Assembly (NCBI GenBank): GCA_903642325.1
Contig: CAHJWM010000030.1
Coordinates: 1 to 64,000, forward strand
DNA: 64,000 nt
Direction: 5' to 3'
Source of the DNA: Myxococcales bacterium
GTDB taxonomy: Bacteria > Myxococcota_A > Polyangia > Polyangiales > Polyangiaceae
The notes beneath the pieces were generated by a model that had not been told where the DNA came from, ran no database searches, and saw only the letters and a program-made list of their open reading frames with translations. Made by a program: the position numbers and the translations under genes. Positions within the stretch are counted from its first letter, which is position 1; every line of letters starts with the position of its first letter. Positions 25,922 through 34,754 of the stretch are shown piece by piece.

Positions 25922-26356
25922 TTGCCCCAACCATCAAAGGTCGAATATACGCGCTCAGTGCGTCACGCTCCGCTATCGGTCCTCGAGGGAGGCGCCCGGA
26001 GCGGCGCAAACACCGCGCGGGTCGTCGTGGCGTGGTGCCCAATGAACGATGGCGGAACAACCGACTTGGAGCCGACTCAGGTGGAATTGGAGGCCGAGCT
26101 CGAAACGACCGCTTCCACGACTTGGACCTGTCGGCAATCTTCGAATTCTGGCTGGGCGGAGGCGCTCTCCGCGGCGCATTGCCGCGAAGTCGTGCTCACC
26201 GCGCTCAACGACGACCTTCACGCAAAGCATTTGGTGTTCGAGCTGGCGGGTCTCCTCGCGCTCAAGCTTGCCGCGACCCAGCCTCTCATCCGCGTTCGTT
26301 TTTTACCATCGGCCGCGCGCGCGAAGCGCCGCTCGGCTCGATACGGAACGGTTTGA
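25922..26356 (+). CDS. Hypothetical protein upstream of DUF2325 gene
   Basis: 144 residues with no recognised domain. Support comes from a near-consensus promoter about 50 bp upstream, AGGAG six bases before the TTG start at 25922, and a same-strand DUF2325 gene 12 bp downstream. Residues 41-125 look protein-like: an acidic stretch followed by amphipathic helices and the hydrophobic segment HLVFELAGLLALKLA. An ATG at 26042 is an alternative start giving 104 residues. The C terminus is basic. It may act together with the DUF2325 protein, but nothing shows how. Confidence 0.5.
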   Translation: MPQPSKVEYTRSVRHAPLSVLEGGARSGANTARVVVAWCPMNDGGTTDLEPTQVELEAELETTASTTWTCRQSSNSGWAEALSAAHCREVVLTALNDDLHAKHLVFELAGLLALKLAATQPLIRVRFLPSAARAKRRSARYGTV

Positions 26357-26368
26357 ACGTCAAAAACG

Positions 26369-26701
26369 GTGAATCTCGGCATGCACATCGGAATCGTTGG
26401 AGGCGTAGAGCGGGGCGGTCAGCGCTACGCGGCGGCGGCGGCGAGCAGAGGGCACTCGTTCGAGTTCCATGGCGGTGATATGGCCGGCCGTGGCTCCGAT
26501 TCGCTCGGCGCATTGGTTGAGCGCTCGGACCTCGTGATTTGCGTTACCGATGTGAACAGCCACGGGGCCGTGCTCGGAGCGCGCCGCTACGCTCGCGCGC
26601 TCGGTCGGCACTTCCTGCTCACTCGCCGCCTCGGGTTGTCGCGCTTCCGAGCATTGCTCGTGGCGATTGACGAGCCAGCTCGGCTCGCGGCGTTGATTTG
26701 A
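26369..26701 (+). CDS. DUF2325 domain protein
   Basis: 110 residues matching the DUF2325 fold: an N-terminal GIVGGVERGGQRY turn, HSFEFHGGD, and the block SDLVICVTDVNSHGAVLGARRYA, where an Asp/Ser/His cluster is typical. DUF2325 proteins are small Rossmann-like proteins of unknown biochemical role, often near stress or metal genes. The start is GTG at 26369; an ATG at 26381 is equally plausible. It lies 12 bp after the preceding hypothetical gene and is probably in its operon. Confidence 0.7.
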   Translation: MNLGMHIGIVGGVERGGQRYAAAAASRGHSFEFHGGDMAGRGSDSLGALVERSDLVICVTDVNSHGAVLGARRYARALGRHFLLTRRLGLSRFRALLVAIDEPARLAALI

Positions 26702-26934
26702 GCGCGCCATCGACGCGCCTTTGCCGCCCGGGTGGGGCGAGAGTCAGCCCTTCTTCCGCGCGGCCAGCTAGGCAGGGAAATGAGCCAATTCGGCAGCCCG
26801 TCGACGAACGCCGGCCCAAGCGTGCAGCCTGGCAAGCGAACACCGACAACGCAACGCAAGCGCCGGCCCTTCCCTAAGCATGAGTCGAGCCTGGCACCGG
26901 AGCGCAACCCATCGCGACAGCGATCACGAGAGCG

Positions 26935-29169
26935 CTATCGCCAATCGAGCCGCGGCGCGAGGCGTACATAGTCGGCCAAGATCTGGATCGATTCGTTCAA
27001 AATCGTATCGTCGACCGAAGCTCGCTCCGCCTGGTGACCGGTCAGAGCGTGCGCTGTCTTGTGCTCGCTGTCGGTGGTGGCCCGGGTATCCGCAAGCGAA
27101 GTAGTGGCTGGCAAACCGGGCGAGTCGACGTTTTTGAGGGTAATCGCATACGCTTTCGGTGCGGCGGCCAGCAACTTCTTGCCCGCCGCATCCCGCTCGC
27201 TTTGACGCGCCTTCGCTTGCGCCATCTCGTCGCGCCGTTCGGCCTCGTTCAGTGACACCGATTTGTCGGCCAAGTTTTTGCGAAGCCGTGACACGTCACT
27301 GGCGACGTACGCAAACGCTTTTTCGCTCGCGACACGGGCGCTGGATGCCTGACGCAGCCGAGCCAGGTATGGCTCGACCGCGTCGGCGTGGTCGTGCAGC
27401 GCCGGCGGCACGGTATCCCAGGGCAGTGGACTTTTCATGGCCGATTCGCTCACATCGCCGAAGTCACTCGTCGACGGCAACACGATGTCGGACGCGACGC
27501 CCCGCAGCTGCGTCGAGGCGCCACCTGGACGATAAAACTTCTCGATCGTGACCTTCAGAGCGCCTGGGTCGTAAGAATGAGTGAGCCCAGCGTCGTCCAT
27601 GATGTGGGCCAGAGGCAGCACGCTTTGCACCGTGCCCTTGCCGAACGTCGACGAGTCGCCCACCACCACCGCACGGCCGTAGTCTTGCAACGCACCGGTC
27701 AAAATTTCCGAAGCGGAAGCGCTGAACCGACTCGCCAGCACCACGAGCGGGCCCTGGAACTGCTCGGTGGCATCGGTATCCGCATCCACGCGAATGGCGC
27801 CACTTGGGTCGCGCGTTTGCACGACTGGCCCTCGGCGAATGAAGAGGCCGGTCAAGCTTATCGCCTCGTTCAGTGAACCCCCACCGTTGTGCCGCAGATC
27901 GAGCACGACCCCACGCACGTTCTCCGCGTTCAATTTGGCGAGCAAGCGAGCCACGTCCTTCGTGACACTGCGGTGCTCACTCTCTTCGCCATCGCCCATA
28001 TCGGCGTAAAACGAGGGCAGCTCCAGCACCCCCAAGCGCAACAGGGAGCCTTTCCCGTTCGGGAGATCGAGAATGCGCGCGCTCGCCTGTTCGTCCTCTA
28101 GCTTGATCTCGTCGCGAATCAGCGGCACGAGCTTGGGCACCGAGCCTTCCGGCGCGCCCTCGGCCAGAATGGTCAAGGTCACCGGGGTTCCCTTCGGTCC
28201 GCGGATCAGCTCGACCGTGCGAGAGAGCGGCATGTGCTTGAGCTCGACGGCCGCCTTCCCGGGTTGCGTCACGGCGATGATGCGATCACCCGGCTTCAGC
28301 TCGCCGCTTCGTGCGGCGGGGCCGCCTGGGACGAGCCCGTGGATCTCGCAGTAGCCATCGTTGTTCTCGAGCGTCGCGCCGATCCCAAACAGAGCGAGAT
28401 TCATTTGAATCGATAAGCTCTCCATTTCTTCGTGGCCCAAGTAGTCGGAATGGGGGTCGTAGACGTGGGCGAGCGCGTTGAGGTAAATCTCCAGCACCTC
28501 CTCCGCATCGAGGGCCTTCATCGTGGCGAGCTGCTCTGCGTATCTACGCTTCAACGCGTCGACGATCTTTTCGGGAGCCGCGTCAGTAAGCTTTTCTTGC
28601 AAGTATTCAGCGCGCAAACGCTGACGCCAAAGATCCTGAGCGGCCGTCATGTCCGCGGGCGGCTCGGCGTGCTCGCGATCGAGCGAGTATCGATCGTGCG
28701 TCGTGAAGTCGAACGTCTCGGTTTGCAGCAGATGCGTCGCGTAAGTGCTCTGTTGCTCGAGCCGCTCCAAGTAGCGGGCCATGATGGCGCGCGCTGCGCT
28801 CGTGTCGCCCATGGTCCGAGTGCGCTGCGCCAGTGTCGTCCGGTACGTCGCGAGCTCACGCAGATCCGAGCTCAGAAAAAGCGAGTGCGTCGCGTCGAGC
28901 GTATCCAGGTAGCCGTCTAAGAATTTGCCCGCCAGCTCTGCGTCGAGCGGATGATGAGCAAACTGCGATCGGGCAAGGATATCGGTCGTCAGCCGCGTGA
29001 TGTTGGCCTCGGTGCTGGGCTGGGCGGCCGTCGGCAAATGAGCCGGGCTCGATGCGGCCGTTTTGGATACGGGTCGCGCGGCCGAATGGCCATGCACCCC
29101 CGCGCTACAGGCGCCGCTGCATACCGCTAGTACGGTGACGTAAGCTTTGACTTGGCTGGCATTCGGCAT
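26935..29169 (-). CDS. prc: C-terminal processing protease Prc/Tsp (S41 family)
   Basis: 744 residues. An N-terminal hydrophobic export signal ends around residue 21, followed by the Tsp N-terminal helical domain (about 50-230), a PDZ domain (GIGATLENNDGYCEIHGLVPGGPA, about 255-345), and the S41 protease core with Ser487 (SASASEIL) and Lys511 (STFGKGTVQ) as the Ser/Lys dyad. The C-terminal DUF3340-type region follows. Tsp degrades periplasmic proteins with non-polar C termini and can control cell-wall hydrolases. The protein is slightly longer than E. coli Tsp owing to the C terminus. It is monocistronic as far as can be seen. Confidence 0.92.
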   Translation of the reverse strand: MPNASQVKAYVTVLAVCSGACSAGVHGHSAARPVSKTAASSPAHLPTAAQPSTEANITRLTTDILARSQFAHHPLDAELAGKFLDGYLDTLDATHSLFLSSDLRELATYRTTLAQRTRTMGDTSAARAIMARYLERLEQQSTYATHLLQTETFDFTTHDRYSLDREHAEPPADMTAAQDLWRQRLRAEYLQEKLTDAAPEKIVDALKRRYAEQLATMKALDAEEVLEIYLNALAHVYDPHSDYLGHEEMESLSIQMNLALFGIGATLENNDGYCEIHGLVPGGPAARSGELKPGDRIIAVTQPGKAAVELKHMPLSRTVELIRGPKGTPVTLTILAEGAPEGSVPKLVPLIRDEIKLEDEQASARILDLPNGKGSLLRLGVLELPSFYADMGDGEESEHRSVTKDVARLLAKLNAENVRGVVLDLRHNGGGSLNEAISLTGLFIRRGPVVQTRDPSGAIRVDADTDATEQFQGPLVVLASRFSASASEILTGALQDYGRAVVVGDSSTFGKGTVQSVLPLAHIMDDAGLTHSYDPGALKVTIEKFYRPGGASTQLRGVASDIVLPSTSDFGDVSESAMKSPLPWDTVPPALHDHADAVEPYLARLRQASSARVASEKAFAYVASDVSRLRKNLADKSVSLNEAERRDEMAQAKARQSERDAAGKKLLAAAPKAYAITLKNVDSPGLPATTSLADTRATTDSEHKTAHALTGHQAERASVDDTILNESIQILADYVRLAPRLDWR

Positions 29170-29525
29170 CGCAGCTCAACGGATAGCCTGCCACACTCAT
29201 TCCGGGCGCAAAAAAGACGCTCAGCCCCGTTTTGGAGCCAGCGCGTCCGTTTTGGCCGCCGATCTAGTCCGAATGGCCCTGTAGAGCGCCGTCGAACGGA
29301 CGACGGCGCGGCCCCCCAGCGGCCTTCCTCGCCTCACGATTGCATCGTCGCTCGATCTTGCTTGCGCCGATGACGGTTGCTGCCGCCGCGTGCCAGCTCA
29401 CGATCGCGGTGCCGCACCGGGCGTCGCGCTCGTGAGCGAGCGGAGCTGCGAAATCGGTCGCGTCAGATGCCTGAAGTTTTCTGGATGCCTATTGGGTTTT
29501 GGGGGCCGGCCGTTCTGTCGAGTGC
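29170..29525. other. Intergenic region between divergent protease and exported-protein genes
   Basis: About 355 bp between divergent genes. No supported ORF, repeat or clear promoter was found. Confidence 0.5.
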
Positions 29526-32500
29526 ATGCGCTGTGTCTTCGATCTGCGTCGTAACTTTTTTATCGTCCTATCTACGCTCGTGTGCGCTGCTGCATGTTCC
29601 TCTGCGGAACCTGCAGCCACTGTCGGTGACACGGCTACCGACCCCGCCTTGACCGTTGGGCACGCAAACTGTGAGGTGCCGAACACGGGTTGCCCGTGCG
29701 AGGAGGGAGCGACCGCCGATTGCGGCCATGTGACCGAGCGCTTCGCAAGCTACGTCACTTGCTCCATGGGAACTCGAAGCTGTGAAGGCAGCGCCTGGGG
29801 CGCGTGCGTGGCCGATCGCGTCTCCGTAAAGAGCGTCGTGCCGGAGAAGCCCGGCAGCAGGCCGCAGACACTCGGGTCCGGGCTGACGTGCCCAAGTGGC
29901 TTCGATGACTGCGATCCCTATTGTAACGCTACGACGGACACTCCCGGGGGGTTTACCGCGGGCTCTGGCTTCACGAATACCCCGGCCGGGCTCACCTTGA
30001 CGGCGACGGCATCGCCCACGTGCACCTCGTTGACACTGAGCCCTTCGACGACCACCGTGACTCTTACCGGCTCTGCCATCACGGGCCTGTCCGCGTCGCC
30101 CGTGACGTTCACGCTGACGGCTAACCCCGCAGGCTGCGTCGCGGCGCCGTTCGCCACTACCTGGACAATCGACAAGTTCGACCGCGCCACCATTACCGGC
30201 AGCAACAACCAGAATGGCTCGCTTTCACTAGCGGTCCCGATTGCCGGGCCAATCAAGATCACCGCCTTCGCCGCCGGTCAGGTCACAAGCACGAATATCA
30301 ACGTCAAGGTCAACGTTCTCGAAACGCCCACCACCGCCTCGGCGGCGGCTCCGAACAAAGCCGCATCCGCCTCCCAAATTTCGGCCTTCGGCACGCTTGC
30401 GGCTCCCAATGCGGGCTTCGGCTTGAGCAGTCCGACCTGGCTTTATCCGTACCCAAACACGTATTTCCCACTGGCGCTCCCCGCCCCCATTGCCCAATAC
30501 CGGTATACGTTGAGCGCCGGCGATTCGACGAGCCTGGCTTCCGCCGTGAAAGTCTCGCTTCGTTACCCGACGGGTGTTGCCGCGAGTGCCTCGACATTCA
30601 ACTACTCTTTGATCATGCTCGAGAGTAACGCGGTCACCTGCGCGGCGACCCCCGCCCAATGCAACATGCTGGACCCGCAGGTGGTGTTCCCCCAGCTTGC
30701 TTGGAATTACTTCGAGCAGACGGCGCGCGGGCAAAACGCAGAATTGATCGTGCAGCGGCTCCGGAGCGGATCCAATGCGCTCGAGCCCGAGGTTCGGCTG
30801 CCTGTACATTTCGTGCGAGGCCAGCTCAAGGGAACGGTGTTCTACCAGTCTTACAGCTCGCCCAAGGGCGGCAATCAGGGCGCGATTCTATCGATTGCGC
30901 CCGGCGCCACGTCGCCCACGCTCGCGGTGCAGCCGAACGGGACTTGTACCACGTGTCACACCATCAATTCAGACGGCAGTCGGCTGATTTCCAACGGCGG
31001 CCTCGACTCCAATGGCAATTACACTCAGGACGTGTCCAACAGATTCGATAACACGTCGGGGGCGCCCGCACCTGCCACACTCAACACCTACACGAATAAT
31101 CGTTTCTCGTTCGGCGCCCCGTATCTGGACGGGACCCTTTATATGACCCATTCCGGTGAAACCGAATGGCATTCGCCGAGCGTCGTTTCGAACTTATACA
31201 AGGTTTCCGTCCCCGCGACCCCCATCGCCGTAACGAATTGGCCGAGTGACATGGGGGCGGTCAGTCCAAGATTTTCAATCGCTGGCGACGAGCTGGCGTT
31301 TGGATTCTGGGGCGGGAGCAGCCTCCCATGTGCCGCGGGGTCCGTCAGCCCGTGCACCGGCTCACCCTCGAAGCTGCCGTCAGTTGCAGCCGGCACTCGA
31401 TTGGCGGTGGTGGACTGGGGATGCTCGACCGCTACTTGCACCAGTGCCTCCACGGGCTGGAAGATTTCCAATGCCCGAAACCTCACCCCGGGAGTCTCTC
31501 AGTGGGTGGCTTGGCCGACCTTTACTCCAGATGGCGATTCCGTCGCGTACCAGCGCCAATACCGGTCTTCGAACGTCCTCCTCACCCACAATCCATCGGA
31601 CGTGAATAGCGTAGATGGCGCTCTGGCCGAGCTCTGGATATCGGATGTTCCGGCGACGGGCGCGACCACGGCCACGCCCACGCGGCTTTCGGCGCTGAAC
31701 GGCCTGAGTTCAGCGGGGGTTTCCTTCCTACCGCAACAAGCGCGGACCATCGTCAATGACGCCTATCCGCTTTACAATTACGCGATTGCCCGGCACGAAA
31801 TGGGGCAGACGATCACATCCGGAAGTGGCAGCCCGCCGGTGACGTTGGTGAACTCATCTGCTACCGGGCCGTTCGACATTCGAATCGACATTGTCGCTGG
31901 CGGCGCCCTAGGCACGGCCACTTTCAGATGGAGCTCTGACGGCGGAACCACCTACAGCGCGACCCTGTCTACCGCGGCCACGGTCTCCCTGGGGTCCAAG
32001 GGCATCGACGCCGTGTTCCCATCCGGAACGTACAACGCCACCAGCAACTATCAGGCACTCGTCGGGCGAGTGGGGCTGGCGGGCACGCCGACCGGCGGGC
32101 CCTGGGATTTCCGTCTCAAAATCGTCGCCACCGGCGCGTTGGGGACGGCGACGTTCAAGTACTCGAGCGACGGAGGCTCGACCTATAGCAGTCCTCTGAC
32201 GACCGCCGCCGCCGTGTCACTCGGGTCGACGGGTTTGGTCGCAAGCTTCGCCAACGTGACTTATTCGTTTACGGCGTGGGCTTGGGGGGCGTTCGTCTCC
32301 CACTACCACCAAGACAACGCTCAATTCCAACTGTTCCAGACCAATGACTGCACGAACAACGTCACGCAGTCTGGTTTCTATGATTATCGGACTAATTATT
32401 ATCCGTCATTTGCGCCGACGACGGTAGACGGTGAAGCGTGGCTCGTCTTCACGACCCGCCGTATGTACGGCAACATCGCATCGGAAAGCAGCTGGGACGG

Positions 32501-33281
32501 TCAGCCCACCTATGCGTGTACGTCGGGCGAGACGCCGGCAAAGAAGTTGTGGATCTCCGCGATCGATTCGAATTGGTCGCCGGGGACCGACCCGAGCCAC
32601 CCGGCGTTCTATCTTCCCGGGCAGGAGCTCGCCGCGGGAAACTCGGAGGGCAACTGGGTCAGCTCGCCTTGTACGCCCACGGACGGCACGTGCAACAGCA
32701 GCGACGATTGCTGCGGCGGCAGCGGGGCGCCTCTAACCTCGGAGTGTCGTGTCACGAACGCTTCGGTTTTTCCCCCCGTTCGGCAATGCAAACTACTCAG
32801 CACTTGCGCGCCGAGCGGCGCGTCCTGCACGCTCACGAGTGACTGCTGCACCGGCTTGACTTGCCCGAGCGGTGGCGGCTTGTGCGTGCAGGAGCCGCCC
32901 AAATTGTTCACCCCGCAAACCAATACGCGCGAGTACGTGGCCAATTGTCCGACCGGCACCTTCCCCAAGTGGCGCTTTTTGGAGTGGCAATCTACGGTGC
33001 CGAGCGGGACGAATATCGCGTTCTCGGTGCAAACGAAGAACCAAGCGAGCGATGCTTATTTGCCGGCCTCGCCGTTGCTATACGCCACCGCCACTCAGAC
33101 TACCGCCGCCAATCAATGGCAGCGCGGCACGACGCCCATGGAAACTTTGTTTGCCGGAGTACCGTTGATTTCGCGGAATTATCTGCTCGTGAGCATGGTG
33201 TTCACGCCGAACAGTGCCGGCTCGCTCGCTCCGACTTTGACGGGATGGCGACAGCTCTACGATTGCGTTCCAGCCGAGTGA
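29526..33281 (+). CDS. Large exported Cys-rich protein with CxxCH motif and TolB-like propeller region
   Basis: 1251 residues from the ATG at 29526; a TTG at 29499 would add nine. The N terminus has a hydrophobic export segment ending at AAACSS, possibly a lipobox. Residues ~50-150 are Cys-rich, followed by Ig-like beta repeats. A CTTCH motif at residues 474-478 could bind heme c, and behind it lies a region with propeller-like SPRFSIAGDELAFGFW and FTPDGDSVAYQR blocks. Two ~60-residue tandem modules (GPFDIRIDIVAGGALGTATF and GPWDFRLKIVATGALGTATF) follow. The C-terminal part holds two DCC-type Cys-knot modules. It is probably surface-exposed; no enzyme activity is recognised. It is in operon with the lipoprotein 8 bp downstream. 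Confidence 0.75.
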   Translation: MRCVFDLRRNFFIVLSTLVCAAACSSAEPAATVGDTATDPALTVGHANCEVPNTGCPCEEGATADCGHVTERFASYVTCSMGTRSCEGSAWGACVADRVSVKSVVPEKPGSRPQTLGSGLTCPSGFDDCDPYCNATTDTPGGFTAGSGFTNTPAGLTLTATASPTCTSLTLSPSTTTVTLTGSAITGLSASPVTFTLTANPAGCVAAPFATTWTIDKFDRATITGSNNQNGSLSLAVPIAGPIKITAFAAGQVTSTNINVKVNVLETPTTASAAAPNKAASASQISAFGTLAAPNAGFGLSSPTWLYPYPNTYFPLALPAPIAQYRYTLSAGDSTSLASAVKVSLRYPTGVAASASTFNYSLIMLESNAVTCAATPAQCNMLDPQVVFPQLAWNYFEQTARGQNAELIVQRLRSGSNALEPEVRLPVHFVRGQLKGTVFYQSYSSPKGGNQGAILSIAPGATSPTLAVQPNGTCTTCHTINSDGSRLISNGGLDSNGNYTQDVSNRFDNTSGAPAPATLNTYTNNRFSFGAPYLDGTLYMTHSGETEWHSPSVVSNLYKVSVPATPIAVTNWPSDMGAVSPRFSIAGDELAFGFWGGSSLPCAAGSVSPCTGSPSKLPSVAAGTRLAVVDWGCSTATCTSASTGWKISNARNLTPGVSQWVAWPTFTPDGDSVAYQRQYRSSNVLLTHNPSDVNSVDGALAELWISDVPATGATTATPTRLSALNGLSSAGVSFLPQQARTIVNDAYPLYNYAIARHEMGQTITSGSGSPPVTLVNSSATGPFDIRIDIVAGGALGTATFRWSSDGGTTYSATLSTAATVSLGSKGIDAVFPSGTYNATSNYQALVGRVGLAGTPTGGPWDFRLKIVATGALGTATFKYSSDGGSTYSSPLTTAAAVSLGSTGLVASFANVTYSFTAWAWGAFVSHYHQDNAQFQLFQTNDCTNNVTQSGFYDYRTNYYPSFAPTTVDGEAWLVFTTRRMYGNIASESSWDGQPTYACTSGETPAKKLWISAIDSNWSPGTDPSHPAFYLPGQELAAGNSEGNWVSSPCTPTDGTCNSSDDCCGGSGAPLTSECRVTNASVFPPVRQCKLLSTCAPSGASCTLTSDCCTGLTCPSGGGLCVQEPPKLFTPQTNTREYVANCPTGTFPKWRFLEWQSTVPSGTNIAFSVQTKNQASDAYLPASPLLYATATQTTAANQWQRGTTPMETLFAGVPLISRNYLLVSMVFTPNSAGSLAPTLTGWRQLYDCVPAE

Positions 33282-33288
33282 GGCAGCC

Positions 33289-34362
33289 ATGAAACTTTGG
33301 GTCAGCATCGTCGGTGCGCTGGTAGCGGTTGCGTGTAGTAGCGACGATCAATTGCCGCCGTATGACTCAGGTCTGGCCGGGCAAAGCGGCGGGGGCGGCT
33401 CAGGCACGCGGGCGGCCGGGGGCTCGGGCACGCGCGGGGGCGACGCTGGGCACCCGAGCGGTCCGGAAGACGCGGGCGCGGCCGGTGAGTCCGGGGCAAG
33501 CGACGGCGGAGCGGGCGGCGAGAGCCAGGCGGGTACCGCCAGTGGGGGAAGCGCGCCCTTCTTTCCCTGCGCGTCCAGCGCGGCCCCGCCAATGGGCGCG
33601 CTTTGTGATCCTGACGCGAAGCTCGGCAAGGTGACCACGGTGCCGGTGGACGGAGCCGGCGCGGCCCGGCTGATCGCTATTACGCCTGACGAGCTGACGC
33701 TTGCGTGGGCGTCTCCGAACGAGGAAGGCGCACGCTTCTTCGTTGCGGATAGGCCGACCCCCGCCGACACCTTCGACGCCCTCGCGCAAATCAGCACGAG
33801 CGATAACGTCGTCGGTCTTAGCCCGGACGGCTTACGGCTCGTCACCCTGTCGAGGGACGGCAGCACTTACGGTGAGCTCACGCGGGACATGCGCGGCCAA
33901 GACTTCGGTGCATCCTCGACGGCTTTGTTTGCCAAGATCAACGCCGCCGGCCGCAGCTACAGTGACTGCGTGATTTCAGCCGACGACTCGACCTTGATCT
34001 ACACCGCGCTGACGGACGATGCCGAGGAGTACCCGATCAAGGTTTCGACCCGCAGCGGCCAGGAGCCGTGGCCTGAGGGGTCGGCTCTGTCGAGCTGCGA
34101 CCTCCAGCGACACGGCGCGTTAGTGCGCCACCCGACCGGACTGTCGAAGGACGGCCTCACGCTGTTCTTCTTCGACGCGGCCCGTAAGCACGCACGCGCT
34201 GGGTGGCGCAGCAGCGCGAACGCGGATTTCAGCTTCTTCAGGGACCTGGACGGAGTGGGGCCGGCCGCTGTGAATGAAGACTGCAGCATACTCTATTACT
34301 CGGGTGTCTTCCCCCCTACCGGGCTGGCGTACGCCTCTCTTTCTCGTTCTCAGGCGCCGTAA
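33289..34362 (+). CDS. Lipoprotein with TolB-like beta-propeller domain
   Basis: 357 residues: lipoprotein signal ending AVAC (Cys16), a Gly-rich linker to about residue 85, then a domain with repeating propeller-blade motifs (ITPDELTLAWASP, LSPDGLRLVTLSRD, ISADDSTLIYTAL, LSKDGLTLFFFDA). Such WD40/TolB-like domains mediate protein contacts in the envelope. It lies 7 bp after the large CxxCH protein gene and shares its propeller type, so the two probably act together at the cell surface. Confidence 0.75.
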   Translation: MKLWVSIVGALVAVACSSDDQLPPYDSGLAGQSGGGGSGTRAAGGSGTRGGDAGHPSGPEDAGAAGESGASDGGAGGESQAGTASGGSAPFFPCASSAAPPMGALCDPDAKLGKVTTVPVDGAGAARLIAITPDELTLAWASPNEEGARFFVADRPTPADTFDALAQISTSDNVVGLSPDGLRLVTLSRDGSTYGELTRDMRGQDFGASSTALFAKINAAGRSYSDCVISADDSTLIYTALTDDAEEYPIKVSTRSGQEPWPEGSALSSCDLQRHGALVRHPTGLSKDGLTLFFFDAARKHARAGWRSSANADFSFFRDLDGVGPAAVNEDCSILYYSGVFPPTGLAYASLSRSQAP

Positions 34363-34754
34363 AGCGCCGGCCTACCGCCGTGAGACTCAGGTTACGACAA
34401 CGCCGCTCGCTTTCTCGTTTCCGCCAGCGGCCCCCCGCTCGATAAGGCTCCTCACGACCTCACGTGAGCCCCCTCGAGCCGTGATCGAAGCCGCTCGTTT
34501 GAAGTACAAGGTCATCATCTGCGGTGGATACAGGGTCCTCGGCCACCAACAGTCGGCGATCGACAGTCTCGATCGCTGCCCGCTACCCTGAGTCCGATGA
34601 CGAGATCCGTACATGAATTGACGAGATCCGTGCATTGCACTGACCGCGGCCCAATAATTTTCCCGGCACCCTGCCGCGTGGCCAAGTCCCGTCGCACTGC
34701 TTGACGGCGGGATGTCGATAGCCACCAATACGCGAAGTATTCTCGGAGACGATC
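34363..34754 (+). other. Intergenic region upstream of metallopeptidase gene
   Basis: About 390 bp without a supported gene. The notable content is a pair of 17-bp direct repeats at 34598-34614 and 34619-34635. Confidence 0.5.
34598..34635. promoter_or_regulatory. Pair of 17-bp direct repeats, two helical turns apart
   Basis: TGACGAGATCCGTACAT (34598-34614) recurs as TGACGAGATCCGTGCAT (34619-34635) with one mismatch and a 21-bp period. This places both copies on the same face of the helix, about 120 bp upstream of the M36 peptidase start. It looks like a tandem binding site for an activator; the regulator is unknown. Confidence 0.45.
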
